A DNA stretch of 64,000 bases, taken from Rhodococcus sp. ABRD24 (GTDB taxonomy: Bacteria > Actinomycetota > Actinomycetes > Mycobacteriales > Mycobacteriaceae). Of this stretch, positions 16,379-29,678 are shown in pieces. The stretch is from assembly GCF_004328705.1 (NCBI RefSeq), contig NZ_CP035319.1:3968001-4032000 (forward strand). The letters are read 5' to 3'. The notes under the pieces were generated by a model. It did no database searches. It saw only the letters and a program-made list of their open reading frames with translations, and was not told the origin of the DNA. Positions within the stretch are counted from its first letter, which is position 1. Every line of letters starts with the position of its first letter. The position numbers and the translations under genes are program-made.

Positions 16379-17671
16379 TCACCTGGGAATCGCCCGACCG
16401 CCCGGGGCCAGTGAGGCGTCGTCCGCAGCGGACTGCCCCGCGTGCCACCCAACCGCATCCACCGATCTGCTTCGGAACGTCTTGGTGTTCGGGAACAGCC
16501 GGTCGAACTCGGCGTCCACCGCCTCGGACCGTGCCGCGAGGACGGGCACCAGCTCGCCGACCGGCACCGCCGCTTCTGCCGCAGCCTCTGCGGTGGCCCG
16601 GCTACCGGCCTCCTTGAGACGTTGCCCGATGCGGACTGCGAACCCGAAGAGAAATGCTTTGCGGAACGAGGTGGTGCGTGATCCCTTCTTCGCGGGCGGC
16701 GCCGATTCCTGCATCGCCCGGGTGGCTTGGATCAACAGCGACGTGAAGAGCAGGTCTACCTGGTCGAGATCGAGGGGGCTGCCGACTACCGTCGCGATCC
16801 CGAACCTGTCGAACCACACTGTCCGCACCCGATTGGCGTCGCCGATCGCGGTGAGGAGGTGCACCTTCTCCTTGACGTACGGATTGTCGAGGTGAATGCG
16901 ACGGCTGCGGACGGTGGGGGTCCCGGCGGCGGCCGCATGCAGCAGTGCCGCGGTGACCGCATACCGCGTCATCAGTTCCTGTGCCTTGGCCGTGAAGGTC
17001 TCGGCCTCCTCGACGAACTCGGTGGCCTCCGCCTTGGCCAGCAGTCCCCGAATCTTGTTGAGCACCTTGGGGTCCGCGGTTTCATCGGCGGCGGTCTGCG
17101 CGGGTTCGACACGGATCCGGGGCCATGACGACGGTGGTTCGCACAGTTCGGTGACCCGAGGCAGTTCGAGCCACAACAGCGTCATCGCGGTCGACTCGTT
17201 ATCGCCGAGGTGCCATCCGGACGAGTCCAGTGCGGCGCCGAATGCGTCGCTGTCGCATCCGTCCGGGAGGCCGGCGGCGAAGAGTGCCGCAGCTGATTCG
17301 CGTTCCGCGATCTGATCGAGTTGGGTGGCCCATTCGTGCGGTGCCCGCTCCGCAGCACCGCTTGCCCGGTACTGGTACAGCAGGGTTGCGGCAGTGACGG
17401 CCGTCGAGTCGCTGCCGAGTGTGCGCCGCGTCACGTGCATGACGTCGGCCGGTTGCCATCCCCGCTCGTAGGCCTCGGCGAGTGCGGTCAGCATGCCGGT
17501 AATGGAACGCCCCCTCGGTGGTGGGCACTCGAACCGTTCGAAGTCGTCGAACATGTCGTCTCCGAATGGATCCGCGAATGAGTCCTCGAACTCGTCGAAG
17601 TCCTCGGTCGCAGAGGACTCCGCGCTTCGAATGTATGTTCTGTTTCTCCCCATGGCGACAGTGTGCACCAC
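16379..17671 (-). CDS. DUF2786 domain protein
   Basis: 430-residue cytoplasmic protein of unknown function. The DUF2786 core begins near residue 205 with LNKIRGLLAKAEATEFVEEA, where the sequence around AEATEF..EAETFTAKAQELM is the family hallmark. An acidic N-terminal stretch (DFDEFEDSFADPFGDDMFDD) precedes it. GTG 17671 gives MVHTVAMGRN; ATG 17653 is an equally likely start, and neither has a strong ribosome site. It lies between pabB and metG in the same direction, and its start is 25 bp after the metG stop. Confidence 0.8.
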   Translation of the reverse strand: MVHTVAMGRNRTYIRSAESSATEDFDEFEDSFADPFGDDMFDDFERFECPPPRGRSITGMLTALAEAYERGWQPADVMHVTRRTLGSDSTAVTAATLLYQYRASGAAERAPHEWATQLDQIAERESAAALFAAGLPDGCDSDAFGAALDSSGWHLGDNESTAMTLLWLELPRVTELCEPPSSWPRIRVEPAQTAADETADPKVLNKIRGLLAKAEATEFVEEAETFTAKAQELMTRYAVTAALLHAAAAGTPTVRSRRIHLDNPYVKEKVHLLTAIGDANRVRTVWFDRFGIATVVGSPLDLDQVDLLFTSLLIQATRAMQESAPPAKKGSRTTSFRKAFLFGFAVRIGQRLKEAGSRATAEAAAEAAVPVGELVPVLAARSEAVDAEFDRLFPNTKTFRSRSVDAVGWHAGQSAADDASLAPGGRAIPR

Positions 17672-17695
17672 GGGTCCGACAGCTTTCGGTGAGTG

Positions 17696-19252
17696 CTACT
17701 CCTCGACATACCGGGGGAATACGCCGACCGGCGCAGGCAGGGCCGTACCTGCGACGATGCGGTTTTCGAGGTCGGTGAAGGCGCGGGCATCGGGCGCCTG
17801 GCCGAGCAGTTCGAGGATCTTCTCGGCCGCGTTCGGCATCACCGGCTGCACCAGGATGCCGACGATGCGGACCACCTCGAGGGTCACGTACAGGACCGTT
17901 GCCATGCGGGCCGGATCGGTCTTGCGCAGCACCCACGGTTCCTGCTGAGAGAAGTACCGGTTGGTCTCGCCGAGCACGTGCCAGATCGCCTCGAGCGCCA
18001 GGTGCAGTGCCTGCACGTCGAACTCGGCCCGGACCTTGGCGAGCAGCGCGTCGGCCTGCGCGAGCAGCGCGCGGTCGTCGTCGGTGAGCTCGCCCGGGGT
18101 CGGGACCCGCGCGTCGCAGTTCTTCGCGACCATCGACAGCGAGCGCTGCGCGAGGTTGCCGAGCTCGTTCGCCAGGTCCGCGTTCATGCGGGTGACGATG
18201 GCCTCGTGGCTGTAGCTACCGTCCTGGCCGTACGAGATCTCGCGCAGCAGGAAGAAGCGGACGGCGTCGAGTCCGTACTGTTCCACCATTGCGAGCGGGT
18301 CGACGACGTTGCCGACCGACTTCGACATCTTCTCGCCCTTGTTGTAGAGGAAGCCGTGCACGAAGACGCGCTCGGGCAGCTCCACACCGGCGGACATCAG
18401 GAACGCCGGCCAGTACACGGTGTGGAATCTCGTGATGTCCTTGCCGATGATGTGCAGGCTCGCGGGCCAGTACTTTCCGAATGTCTCGGAGTCGGTGTTC
18501 GGGTAGCCGACGCCGGTGAGGTAGTTGGTGAGCGCGTCCACCCACACGTACATCACGTGGTCGGGATCGCCGGGTACCGGAACGCCCCAGTTGAACGTGG
18601 TCCGCGAGATCGACAGGTCCTTGAGGCCGCCCTTGACGAAGCTGACGATCTCGTTGCGGCGGGTGGACGGCGCGATGAACTCGGGGTGCCGCTCGTAGAG
18701 CTCGAGCAGCCGGTCCTGGTATGCGGACAGTCGGAAGAAGTACGTGGACTCCTCGGTCCACTCCACCGGAGTGCCGGTTTCGGTGGACAGCCGGGAGCCG
18801 TCCTCCTGCAGCGTGGTCTCGGCCTCGGTGTAGAAGGCCTCGTCGCGCACGGAGTACCAGCCGGAGTAGGTGTCGAGGTAGATGTCACCGGCCTCGACCA
18901 TCTTCTCCCAGATGGCCTTGCTCGCGACCTCATGATCGGCATCCGTGGTGCGGATGAACCGGTCGTACGAGATGTTCAGGACCTTGTCCATGGCCTGGAA
19001 CACGTCCGAGTTGCGCGCGGCCAGATCGCGGACGTCGATGCCCTCCTTGGCGGCCGTCTGCTGCATCTTCAGGCCGTGCTCGTCCGTGCCGGTCATGAAG
19101 AACACGTCGAATCCGTCGAGGCGCTTGAAGCGTGCGATTGCGTCCGACGAGATGTACTCGTAGGCATGCCCGATGTGCGGGGCGCCGTTGGGGTACGCGA
19201 TCGCAGTCGTCAGATAGAACGGGGTCCGGGAGGGCTGGGCAGGCACAGTCAT
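17696..19252 (-). CDS. metG: Methionyl-tRNA synthetase
   Basis: Charges tRNA-Met with methionine. Class I synthetase of 518 residues with the HIGH motif at residues 26-29 ([13 protein letters not shown]) and KMSKS near 307 ([12 protein letters not shown]), followed by the anticodon-binding helical domain. The zinc-binding insertion lacks the four-Cys knuckle, and the C-terminal tRNA-binding (EMAP) domain of E. coli MetG is absent, as in mycobacterial MetS. ATG 19252 lies 20 bp from the divergent tatD start. Position matches Rv1007c. Confidence 0.95.
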   Translation of the reverse strand: MTVPAQPSRTPFYLTTAIAYPNGAPHIGHAYEYISSDAIARFKRLDGFDVFFMTGTDEHGLKMQQTAAKEGIDVRDLAARNSDVFQAMDKVLNISYDRFIRTTDADHEVASKAIWEKMVEAGDIYLDTYSGWYSVRDEAFYTEAETTLQEDGSRLSTETGTPVEWTEESTYFFRLSAYQDRLLELYERHPEFIAPSTRRNEIVSFVKGGLKDLSISRTTFNWGVPVPGDPDHVMYVWVDALTNYLTGVGYPNTDSETFGKYWPASLHIIGKDITRFHTVYWPAFLMSAGVELPERVFVHGFLYNKGEKMSKSVGNVVDPLAMVEQYGLDAVRFFLLREISYGQDGSYSHEAIVTRMNADLANELGNLAQRSLSMVAKNCDARVPTPGELTDDDRALLAQADALLAKVRAEFDVQALHLALEAIWHVLGETNRYFSQQEPWVLRKTDPARMATVLYVTLEVVRIVGILVQPVMPNAAEKILELLGQAPDARAFTDLENRIVAGTALPAPVGVFPRYVEE

Positions 19253-19272
19253 GGTGCGCCTACTCTATCGAC

Positions 19273-20094
19273 GTGAGTAAGGATCGTCCCGCCCCGGACC
19301 TGCCCGAGCCGCTTTTTCCGCTCATCGATGCCCACACCCACCTCGATGCGTGTGGTGCGACGGACGCCGCGAGCGTGCGGGCGATAGTCGACCGCGCCGC
19401 CTCGGTCGGCGTCGAACGGGTGGTGACGGTAGCCGACGACCTGGACGCCGCGCGCTTCGCCGTCGACGCCGCGAACTGGGATGACCGGGTGTTCGCTGCC
19501 GTCGCGATCCATCCCACGCGGGCCAACGTCCTCGACGACGCGACCAAGGCCGAGATCGAGCGTCTGGCCTCCGACCCGCGGGTGGTGGCGGTCGGCGAGA
19601 CTGGACTGGACCTGTACTGGCCCGGCAAGCTCGACGGCTGCGCCACGCCCGAGGAACAGGAGAGGGGCTTTCGGTGGCACATCGACCTGGCGAAGCGTCT
19701 CGGCAAACCGTTGATGATCCACAACCGCGACGCCGACACCGAGTTGCTGCGCATCCTGCACGACGCGGGAGCGCCCGAGACGGTGATCTTCCATTGTTTC
19801 TCGTCGGATGCGACGATGGCGCGGGCCTGTGTCGACGCCGGCTACGTGCTGAGCTTCTCCGGCACTGTCAGCTTCAAGAACGCCAAGGCGCTGCGCGAGG
19901 CGGCGCCGCTGGTCCCGTCCGGTCAGTTGATCGTCGAGACCGACGCTCCCTTCCTCACCCCACACCCGTACCGCGGCGCGCCCAACGAGTCGTACTGCCT
20001 GCCGTACACGGTCCGGGCGCTCGCGGAACTGCGCGGCGAGGACCCGGCGGCGCTGGCAAAGACCTCGACCGCGACAGCCGAGCGCGTCTACGGG

Positions 20095-20112
<18 letters not shown>
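19273..20112 (+). CDS. tatD: TatD-family metal-dependent DNase
   Basis: Cytoplasmic TIM-barrel hydrolase with 3'-5' exonuclease activity in characterised members. 279 residues. Metal ligands are visible in order: IDAHTHLDACG (His-x-His), VGETGLDLYW (Glu), MIHNRDAD (His), IFHCFSSD (His) and VETDAPFLTP (Asp). GTG 19273 (VSKDRPAPDLPEP) is the first plausible start after the metG promoter; the upstream open frame is antisense to metG. It ends 18 bp inside the convergent pirin gene. Matches Rv1008. Confidence 0.93.
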
Positions 20113-23529
<3,417 letters not shown>

Positions 23530-23558
23530 CCGTTTGCCGCGTGCGTTAGGTTCTCCAG

Positions 23559-24470
23559 GTGTCAGACGCTTCGAACAACCCGGTACCAGCCCCTGGTCAT
23601 TCGCGAGGACAGGCCGCCCTCCTGGGGCCCGCCGAGGTCCGCGCCCTCGCCGAAGAGTTCGGGGTGCGCCCCACCAAGCAGCTCGGACAGAACTTCGTCC
23701 ACGACGCCAACACGGTGCGCCGCATCGTCGCGTCCGCCGGTGTCGGACCGCAGGACACGGTTCTCGAGGTGGGTCCGGGACTCGGCTCCTTGACATTGGC
23801 ACTGCTCGACGTCGTCGACAAGGTCGTCGCCGTCGAGATAGATCCCAAACTCGCGGCGCGGCTGCCCGCGACGGTCGCCGATCGTGCGCCGGGGCTGGCG
23901 GACCGGCTCACTGTCGTCGGCGCCGACGCGATGCGGGTGATGCCGGGCGACGTGCCCGCCGAGCCCACCGCACTCGTCGCGAATCTGCCGTACAACGTCG
24001 CCGTTCCGGTGCTGCTGCACCTGTTCTCGGAGTTCCCGAGCCTGCGCACCGCATTGGTGATGGTGCAGTCCGAGGTCGCGGATCGCCTCGCGGCGGTACC
24101 GGGCAACAAGGTGTACGGCGTGCCGAGCGTCAAGGCCAACTTCTTCGGGTCGGTCAAGCGTGCCGGCCATGTGGGACGCGCCGTGTTCTGGCCGGTGCCG
24201 CAGGTAGAGTCCGGTCTCGTGCGTCTGGATCGCTACGACGAGGCTCCGTGGCCGATCGATGCGGACCATCGACGCAAGGTGTTCGCAGTGATCGACGCGG
24301 CATTCGCGCAGCGCCGCAAGACACTTCGCGCCGCACTCGCCGCCTGGGCGGGTTCGCCGTCCGAGGCCGAACGCCGTCTCGTTGCCGCGGGAATCGAGCC
24401 GTCGATGCGTGGCGAGACGCTGGACGCAGCGGCGTTCGTGCGGCTGGCTGCGGTGCCCGGATCTGCTTAG
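23559..24470 (+). CDS. ksgA: 16S rRNA dimethyladenosine transferase (KsgA/RsmA)
   Basis: Dimethylates two adjacent adenosines in the 3'-terminal hairpin of 16S rRNA late in 30S assembly. 303 residues with [20 protein letters not shown], the SAM-binding loop [12 protein letters not shown], the acidic [10 protein letters not shown], and the catalytic [13 protein letters not shown]. An N-terminal extension of about 30 residues precedes the core, as in mycobacterial RsmA. GTG 23559 is preceded, 6 nt upstream, by TAGGTT (23547-23552), so the gene may have its own leaderless promoter in addition to read-through from rpfB. Matches Rv1010. Confidence 0.94.
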   Translation: MSDASNNPVPAPGHSRGQAALLGPAEVRALAEEFGVRPTKQLGQNFVHDANTVRRIVASAGVGPQDTVLEVGPGLGSLTLALLDVVDKVVAVEIDPKLAARLPATVADRAPGLADRLTVVGADAMRVMPGDVPAEPTALVANLPYNVAVPVLLHLFSEFPSLRTALVMVQSEVADRLAAVPGNKVYGVPSVKANFFGSVKRAGHVGRAVFWPVPQVESGLVRLDRYDEAPWPIDADHRRKVFAVIDAAFAQRRKTLRAALAAWAGSPSEAERRLVAAGIEPSMRGETLDAAAFVRLAAVPGSA

Positions 24471-24508
24471 GCGTTCCGACTTTCGCTCGGTGCAATCGAT
24501 TCGGTACA

Positions 24509-24527
24509 TGACCGGGGTAGCCGGTCA
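24509..24527. terminator. Short inverted repeat after ksgA
   Basis: Perfect 7-bp arms TGACCGG (24509-24515) and CCGGTCA (24521-24527) with a 5-nt loop, 39 bp after the ksgA stop. No T-run follows, so it could be a weak terminator or an operator. Confidence 0.35.
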
Positions 24528-24583
24528 CCACGATTCGTGCCGATCGGTCTCTTCGACCACAATGGTGTCCGCTATCGCAGTGG

Positions 24584-25081
24584 ATGATCGCCGGGGAGCG
24601 GTCGGTGGCGGGCACGCCGACCGCCTCGGGTGATGCCACGAAGGGGAGCGACCGTGGCGGATCGGTGGATCTGGACGTCGAGATCGGTGACTGCGTGCGT
24701 CTGGGTGGCACCGACGACGCCGCGACGATCGACGCAGCGGCCTGTGGCAGCAACGAATCCAACTTCAAGGTTGTTGCCAAGGCGGCCAGGAACGCGCAGT
24801 GCCCATCGGATGTCGACCAGGTCTACTACGAGACCGAGTGGGGCAGCGAGCGCGGCGCCCTGTGTCTCGATATCGACTGGGTGATGGGTGGCTGCATGAG
24901 CGTGCCCGACGGCGAGGGCGAACCGCAGCGCGTGGACTGCGCCGACCCTCACGCGCCGGGTATCGAGCGTGCCGTCGAGATCGTCGAGGGCACCACGGAT
25001 GCCAAGCAGTGCGCGGAGGGCGGATTCGTCTACGCCGAACGGCAGTTCACGGTGTGCACTCAGACGGTTCGTCCGCTGTAG
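24584..25081 (+). CDS. LppU-like protein lacking a signal peptide
   Basis: 165 residues from ATG 24584 (possible leaderless start after TATCGC at 24573-24578); GTG 24605, 6 nt after GGGGAG, would give 158. The core from about residue 28 (VEIGDCVRLGG, AACGSNESNFKVV, QCPSDVDQVYYETE, CLDIDWVMGGCM) carries the regularly spaced Cys of mycobacterial LppU-type lipoproteins. Those are secreted and have a lipobox, but no signal peptide or lipobox appears in this frame or the other two upstream frames. The residues AGTPTASGDATKGSDRGG look like the linker that normally follows a lipidated Cys. Either the export signal has been lost or the copy is decaying. Confidence 0.6.
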   Translation: MIAGERSVAGTPTASGDATKGSDRGGSVDLDVEIGDCVRLGGTDDAATIDAAACGSNESNFKVVAKAARNAQCPSDVDQVYYETEWGSERGALCLDIDWVMGGCMSVPDGEGEPQRVDCADPHAPGIERAVEIVEGTTDAKQCAEGGFVYAERQFTVCTQTVRPL

Positions 25082-25100
25082 CCGACGCAAGGAGCCGAGC

Positions 25101-27359
25101 TCACCGTGACGGTGCGAACCGTCGCAGCCGCAGGCTGTTGCTGACGACGAACACGCTCGAGAACGCCATCGCCGCACCCGCAAGCATCGGATTCAGCAGC
25201 CCCGCCGCGGCCAGCGGGATCGCCGCCGCGTTGTAGGCGAAGGCCCAGAACAGGTTGCCCTTGATGGTGCGTAGCGTCCTGCGCGACAACTCGATCGCGT
25301 CGGCCGCCGACCTGAGGTCGCCGCGGACCAGGGTGATGTCGCTGGCCTCGATGGCCACGTCGGTGCCGGTGCCCATCGCCAGTCCCAGGTCGGCCTGTGC
25401 GAGCGCCGCGGCGTCGTTGACGCCGTCGCCGACCATCGCGACCACCTTGCCGCGCGCTTGCAGGTCCTTGATCGCATCCACCTTGTCGCCGGGCAGCACC
25501 TCGGCGAGGACGGTGTCGATGCCGACCTGTGCGGCGACGGTGCGGGCGACGGTTTCGTTGTCTCCGGTGAGCAGGATGGGTGTCAGGCCCAGGTCCTTGA
25601 ACCGTCGGACGGCATCGGCGCTGGTGTCCTTGACCGCGTCGGCGACGACGAATACGGCGCGCGCCTGTCCGTCCCAGCCGGCCGCGATCGCGGTCTGCCC
25701 GAGTTTCTCGGCATCTCGCTTGGCCTCGGCGAGATCTGCCGGCAGGTGCTGCGACCAATCGGCGAGCAGGCTCTCGCGGCCGGCGATCACGGCGTGGCCG
25801 TCGACGACGCCCTGCACGCCCTTGCCCTCGACGTTGACGAAATCCTCCACACCGGGCAGGGTTCCGGTTTCTGATGCGGCACCGGCGGCAACCGCCTGGG
25901 CGATCGGGTGCTCGGACGCGTTCTCGAGCGCGCCGACCAGACGTAGCGCCTCGTCGCGATCGACACCGGCGGCGGTCGCCACGTCGACGAGGGTCATCTT
26001 GCCGGTGGTGACGGTGCCGGTCTTGTCGAGCACGATCGTGTCGACACCGCGGGTGGTCTCGAGCACCTCGGGACCCTTGATCAGAACGCCTAGCTGGGCG
26101 CCGCGCCCGGTGCCGACGAGCAGCGCGGTCGGGGTGGCCAGCCCCAGCGCGCACGGGCACGCGATGATCAGCACCGCGACAGCGGCCGTGAACGCCATCT
26201 GCAGTGGGTTACCGGTTCCGATCCAGTAGCCCAGGGCGGCAACGGAGATTGCGATCGCAATCGGGACGAACACGCCCGCGATGCGGTCGGCGAGACGCTG
26301 GACATCGGCCTTACCGTTCTGGGCGTCCTCCACGAGTGCGGCCATCTGCGCCAGCTGGGTGTCGCTGCCGACGCGGCGAGCCCGGACGACGAGCCGTCCG
26401 CCGGCGTTGACGGTGGCGCCCACGACATCGTCGCCCACCCCGACCTCGACCGGCACAGACTCGCCGGTGAGCATGCTCATGTCGACAGCGGAGCTGCCCT
26501 CGACGACGACGCCGTCGGTGGCGACCTTCTCTCCGGGACGGACGACGAACAGGTCGTCGACCTGCAATTGGTCTGCGGGAATGCGGGATTCGACCCCGTC
26601 ACGCAGCACCGAGACCTCCTTGGCGCCGAGCTCGAGCAGGGCGCGCAGGGCCGCGCCGGCGGTCCTCTTCGACTTGGACTCGAAGTACCGTCCGGCGAGA
26701 ACGAATGTGATGACGCCCGCCGCTACCTCGAGGTAGATGTTCGCGGCGCCGTCCATCCGGTTGATGGTCAACTCGAAGGCGTGCGTCATGCCGGGGTTTC
26801 CGGCGGTGCCGAAGAACAGCGCATACAGAGACCACAGGAACGCGGCCGATGTGCCGAGGGAGATGAGCGTGTCCATCGTGGCGGAACCGTGCCGCAGGTT
26901 GGTCCACGCGGCGCGGTGGAACGGCAGGCCCGCCCACACGATCACCGGTGCGGCGAGGGTGAGCGAGAGCCACTGCCAGTTGGTGAACTGCAGGGCCGGC
27001 ACCATCGCCATCGCGATTACCGGAACCGACAGCACGGTCGAGACGATCAGTCGGGTGCGCAGTGAGGCGAGTTCACGATCACGCGGATCCTCTGCGTCCC
27101 CGGATTCGTCGATGGTCGGGGGCGTGGGCAGGGTCGCGGTGTAACCGGCCTTCTGCACTGCCGCGACCAGATCGTCGGTTCCGACCGAATCGGCGAAGGT
27201 GACCTTTGCCTTTTCGGTGGCGTAGTTGACGGTCGCGGTGACGCCGTCGATCTTGTTGAGGCGCTTCTCGATCCGCGAGGCGCAGGAGGCGCACGTCATC
27301 CCGCCTATCGCGAGCTCGACGGTGTCGCTACGGCCCGTGACGAGATCGGGGGTGGTCAT
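25101..27359 (-). CDS. copA: Copper-translocating P-type ATPase
   Basis: Exports Cu(I) across the inner membrane with ATP. The 752-residue P1B-1 ATPase has an N-terminal heavy-metal domain with [16 protein letters not shown] (CxxC), eight predicted helices, the transmembrane CPC in [13 protein letters not shown] near residue 400, the phosphorylated Asp near 442 in [11 protein letters not shown], the [10 protein letters not shown] nucleotide-binding His-Pro, and [12 protein letters not shown]. The second Cu(I) site in the last helices (YN...MxxSS pattern: [11 protein letters not shown] and [13 protein letters not shown]) supports copper rather than zinc. It starts directly at the end of the upstream secreted-protein gene (1-bp overlap) and is the last gene of the copper operon. 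Confidence 0.93.
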   Translation of the reverse strand: MTTPDLVTGRSDTVELAIGGMTCASCASRIEKRLNKIDGVTATVNYATEKAKVTFADSVGTDDLVAAVQKAGYTATLPTPPTIDESGDAEDPRDRELASLRTRLIVSTVLSVPVIAMAMVPALQFTNWQWLSLTLAAPVIVWAGLPFHRAAWTNLRHGSATMDTLISLGTSAAFLWSLYALFFGTAGNPGMTHAFELTINRMDGAANIYLEVAAGVITFVLAGRYFESKSKRTAGAALRALLELGAKEVSVLRDGVESRIPADQLQVDDLFVVRPGEKVATDGVVVEGSSAVDMSMLTGESVPVEVGVGDDVVGATVNAGGRLVVRARRVGSDTQLAQMAALVEDAQNGKADVQRLADRIAGVFVPIAIAISVAALGYWIGTGNPLQMAFTAAVAVLIIACPCALGLATPTALLVGTGRGAQLGVLIKGPEVLETTRGVDTIVLDKTGTVTTGKMTLVDVATAAGVDRDEALRLVGALENASEHPIAQAVAAGAASETGTLPGVEDFVNVEGKGVQGVVDGHAVIAGRESLLADWSQHLPADLAEAKRDAEKLGQTAIAAGWDGQARAVFVVADAVKDTSADAVRRFKDLGLTPILLTGDNETVARTVAAQVGIDTVLAEVLPGDKVDAIKDLQARGKVVAMVGDGVNDAAALAQADLGLAMGTGTDVAIEASDITLVRGDLRSAADAIELSRRTLRTIKGNLFWAFAYNAAAIPLAAAGLLNPMLAGAAMAFSSVFVVSNSLRLRRFAPSR

Positions 27360-28291
27360 CAGTGCCCTCCTTCGTGGGTGGCGGTGGGGGCGGTCACGGC
27401 ACCGGCGTGCTCGGCAGCGGTCCCTACCGGGACGGTGAACTCGGCCGTGCGCACGGCGCCGTCGTGCTGGAAGTCGAGGAACAGCCGGTAGGTTCCGGCG
27501 CTCGGGGCCTGAGCGTGGAACGTGACGTCCGGGCCGGGGGCGGTGACGCCGTCGCCAGGCTCGCCCTCGGGGTGAACGTGCAGATAGGCGAGATCGCCGG
27601 TGCGGAGTGCGACCAGATGGCCGTATGCACCGAGATACGGGTCCAGGTCGGTGACCGGGACGCCGTCGCGCTCGATCCTCAGTGTGAGTGGGCCGCCAGC
27701 GGTCGTCAGATCGCCGTCGAGTGTGACGGTGTAGCCGTCGACGTTCGCGGTGCGGGAGGTGTTCGGCAGCGGTGCGGGCGTCAACGTGCCGGTGACGTCG
27801 ACGTTGCGTCCGAGCGTGAGCTGGGCGGGGGCGCCGGTGGCCTGGAAGTCGGTGAACACCCGGTAGGTGCCGCCGGTGGGCCAGGTCCAGTCGGTGGACC
27901 AGGTGCCGTCGGCGCCGAGCGTGGGGTGGACGTGGCGAAACTGCGAGGTGTCAGCGCGCACCACGATCAGGTGCAGTTGCTTCTCGTGCAGTTCGTCGTA
28001 CTCCCGAACCGGCTCGCCCCGCACGTCGAGGATGCGGAAGCTCAATGTGCCGGGCTCGCCCGGTCCACCCGGGGCGGTGATCTCGCTCAGCGTGTAACCG
28101 TCCTGGGAGACCTGGAGGCCGGCCGGGGCAGCCGGGCCAGTGGTGTCCGCGGGCGCTGCCGCCCCGTGGTCGTCGCTATGTGTGCTCATCGTGTCGATGG
28201 GGCTTCCTGTGACGGCGCCCACGCCGAGGGCCGCAGCGAATACCACTGCGAGTCCCCCGGCGTAAGCAATGAGCGTGGTGGACGTGCGCAT
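27359..28291 (-). CDS. Secreted or membrane-anchored His-rich protein of the copper operon
   Basis: 310 residues. An N-terminal signal or anchor segment ([23 protein letters not shown]) is followed by a linker containing [11 protein letters not shown], two similar beta-sandwich modules and a His-ending tail (ATHEGGH). Conserved His clusters FRHVHPTLG and [11 protein letters not shown] occur once in each module, with [10 protein letters not shown] and [10 protein letters not shown] as equivalent strands, suggesting an internal duplication. Homologues are usually next to copA in Mycobacteriales. The His clusters and operon position suggest periplasmic copper binding or delivery. It overlaps copA by 1 bp and follows copZ after 8 bp. 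Confidence 0.75.
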   Translation of the reverse strand: MRTSTTLIAYAGGLAVVFAAALGVGAVTGSPIDTMSTHSDDHGAAAPADTTGPAAPAGLQVSQDGYTLSEITAPGGPGEPGTLSFRILDVRGEPVREYDELHEKQLHLIVVRADTSQFRHVHPTLGADGTWSTDWTWPTGGTYRVFTDFQATGAPAQLTLGRNVDVTGTLTPAPLPNTSRTANVDGYTVTLDGDLTTAGGPLTLRIERDGVPVTDLDPYLGAYGHLVALRTGDLAYLHVHPEGEPGDGVTAPGPDVTFHAQAPSAGTYRLFLDFQHDGAVRTAEFTVPVGTAAEHAGAVTAPTATHEGGH

Positions 28292-28299
28292 CGAAATCC

Positions 28300-28509
28300 T
28301 CAGATCGGCTGGGCGGTGTATCCCGCTTCCTCGACGGCCGCGGTGACGGCTGCCTCGGGGAGCGGGGTGTCGGAGGTAACGGTCAGCCGGCCGGATTGGA
28401 GGTCGACGGCTACATCGGAGACGCCCCTGATGGCGCCGACTTCTTCCTTGACCGAGGCCACGCAGTGTCCGCAGGTCATTCCGGTGACGGTGTACTGGGC
28501 GGTGCTCAT
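28300..28509 (-). CDS. copZ: Copper chaperone, heavy-metal-associated domain
   Basis: 69-residue ferredoxin-like HMA protein with the metal site GMTCGHCVASV (CxxC) and the second helix-strand part ending in AVEEAGYTA. It would carry Cu(I) in the cytosol to the CopA N-terminal domain. It is the first gene of the copper operon; ATG 28509 follows GAGGAGCCACC. The two CsoR-like sites lie within 80 bp upstream. Confidence 0.92.
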   Translation of the reverse strand: MSTAQYTVTGMTCGHCVASVKEEVGAIRGVSDVAVDLQSGRLTVTSDTPLPEAAVTAAVEEAGYTAQPI

Positions 28510-28535
28510 GGTGGCTCCTCGAGAATTGGTACCAC

Positions 28536-28550
28536 TACCCCGTGCGGGTA
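28536..28550. promoter_or_regulatory. Second inverted repeat in the copper promoter
   Basis: TACCC, CGTGC, GGGTA: 5-bp arms around a 5-bp centre, 27 bp upstream of the copZ start. Arms match the outer parts of the stronger site at 28568-28582, so it may be a second, weaker CsoR-type operator or lie in the transcribed leader. Confidence 0.4.
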
Positions 28551-28567
28551 ACGGACTAATCGAAAGA

Positions 28568-28582
28568 TACCCCTAGGGGGTA
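28568..28582. promoter_or_regulatory. CsoR-type copper operator
   Basis: TACCCCTAGGGGGTA: near-perfect GC-box palindrome flanked by A/T, the form bound by CsoR Cu(I) sensors in actinobacteria (TACCCC/GGGGTA arms). It is about 60 bp upstream of copZ in the only intergenic region serving the copper operon. CsoR is known to release such sites on binding Cu(I). No csoR gene lies in this window. Confidence 0.7.
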
Positions 28583-28589
28583 CTGAGTG

Positions 28590-28836
28590 CAAGTGTTCGT
28601 GAGAGATCTACGCCACGCCGGGGGTGGGGCCACGGGCGTAACCCGGTGGGCTGTGGTTCACTTGAAGTGGTCGTAGTTTTTGTGTTTGTGTTGTTCCACG
28701 CTCGCAAATCCTGAAGTTGCGGGTGACGGATTCTCTCTCTGTCGAGAAGTCGATGAAGTTGCCGTGTGACGCCGGCCCGGGTTCCCAGAAGATCGGGTTC
28801 CTGAGTTCACACCTTTACAATGAGAGAAGAAGAAAC
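28590..28836 (+). promoter_or_regulatory. Promoter and long 5' leader of the cold-shock gene
   Basis: About 250 bp with no plausible protein gene between the copper operator and the csp start. It is locally T-rich (GTAGTTTTTGTGTTTGTG around 28674) and has CACTTGAAG nearby that could serve as a -35 element, which would leave a leader of roughly 100-140 nt. Long structured leaders are usual for cold-shock mRNAs, but I cannot define the fold. Confidence 0.45.
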
Positions 28837-29040
28837 ATGGCAGAAGGCACCGTGAAGTGGTTCAACGCTGAAAAGGGCTTCGGCTTCATCGCGCCCGACG
28901 ACGGCAGCGCCGACGTCTTCGTCCACTACTCGGCCATCCAGACCAACGGCTTCCGTACGCTCGAAGAGAATCAGCGCGTGCGCTTCGAGGTCGGCCAGGG
29001 CAACAAGGGCCCGCAGGCCACCGACGTCACCGCGGTCTGA
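28837..29040 (+). CDS. Cold-shock protein, CspA family
   Basis: 67-residue single-domain RNA/DNA chaperone (OB fold). RNP1 KGFGFI and RNP2 DVFVHYSAI are intact, and the start [20 protein letters not shown] is typical of actinobacterial CspA-type proteins. ATG 28837 follows GAGAGAAGAAG, a purine-rich site at good spacing. The longer open frame upstream is in the leader. A strong hairpin terminator follows 35 bp after the stop. Confidence 0.95.
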   Translation: MAEGTVKWFNAEKGFGFIAPDDGSADVFVHYSAIQTNGFRTLEENQRVRFEVGQGNKGPQATDVTAV

Positions 29041-29075
29041 CGACTCGCGTTTCCGCGTAGCCGGAGATTGACGTG

Positions 29076-29110
29076 AGCGGGGCCCCACTCCTACGGAGTG
29101 GGGCCCCGCT
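29076..29110 (+). terminator. Rho-independent-type terminator of the cold-shock gene
   Basis: 16-bp perfect stem (arms 29076-29091 and 29095-29110) with a 3-nt TAC loop, GC-rich throughout, starting 35 bp after the csp stop and followed by TCGCATTTCC. The T-run is weak, as is common in high-GC actinobacteria. Confidence 0.85.
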
Positions 29111-29195
29111 TCGCATTTCCGTCCTGATCGCCTGCACGGCAGGCGCTTCCGGCAGTAGGGTGCGTCAACCCTGCTGTGCGACAAGAAGGATCGAC

Positions 29196-29678
29196 GTGAC
29201 ACCCGACGAACTCTCCGATCGTGCCGAGATCGGCGACGTCCTGCACCGGTACTACCGGAGCGTCGATCGCCGGGACTGGGATGCCGTGCGTGCATGCTTC
29301 TTCGCCGACGCGCACAACGATTACGCCCCCTTCTATCAGGGCGGGGTCGATGAATTCATGGAGTTCCTCGGGGACCCGGCCGGCTTCGGTCTGTTCGACC
29401 GCACCTTCCATTTCGTGGGGAACATGCTCATCGAACTGTCCGGTGACCCGGACCGAGACACCGCCGACACCGAGACCTACGTGATGGCCCAGCACACCAG
29501 TGCCGCGGACGCCGGAAACCCTCAGCGAAACTTCCTGACGGTGTGGTTGCGCTACCTCGACCGGTTCGAGCGGCGTGAAAACCGGTGGGCGATCGCCGAC
29601 CGGCGGATCGTCGTCGAATGGATTCGCAACGACGTCGGCGGCATGTGGATGGACGTGCCCGGTCAGGCTCCGCGGTAG
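29196..29678 (+). CDS. SnoaL-like (nuclear transport factor 2 fold) protein
   Basis: 160-residue alpha+beta barrel protein. The N-terminal DRAEIGDVLHRYYRSVDRRDW and the His/Asp pattern (ACFFADAHNDY, FHFVGNMLIEL) fit SnoaL_4-type proteins, which include polyketide cyclases and small dehydratases. GTG 29196 has AAGAAGGA upstream. The stop overlaps the WYL regulator gene by 16 bp, tail to tail. Function unknown; a second SnoaL-like gene lies at 35428. Confidence 0.78.
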   Translation: MTPDELSDRAEIGDVLHRYYRSVDRRDWDAVRACFFADAHNDYAPFYQGGVDEFMEFLGDPAGFGLFDRTFHFVGNMLIELSGDPDRDTADTETYVMAQHTSAADAGNPQRNFLTVWLRYLDRFERRENRWAIADRRIVVEWIRNDVGGMWMDVPGQAPR

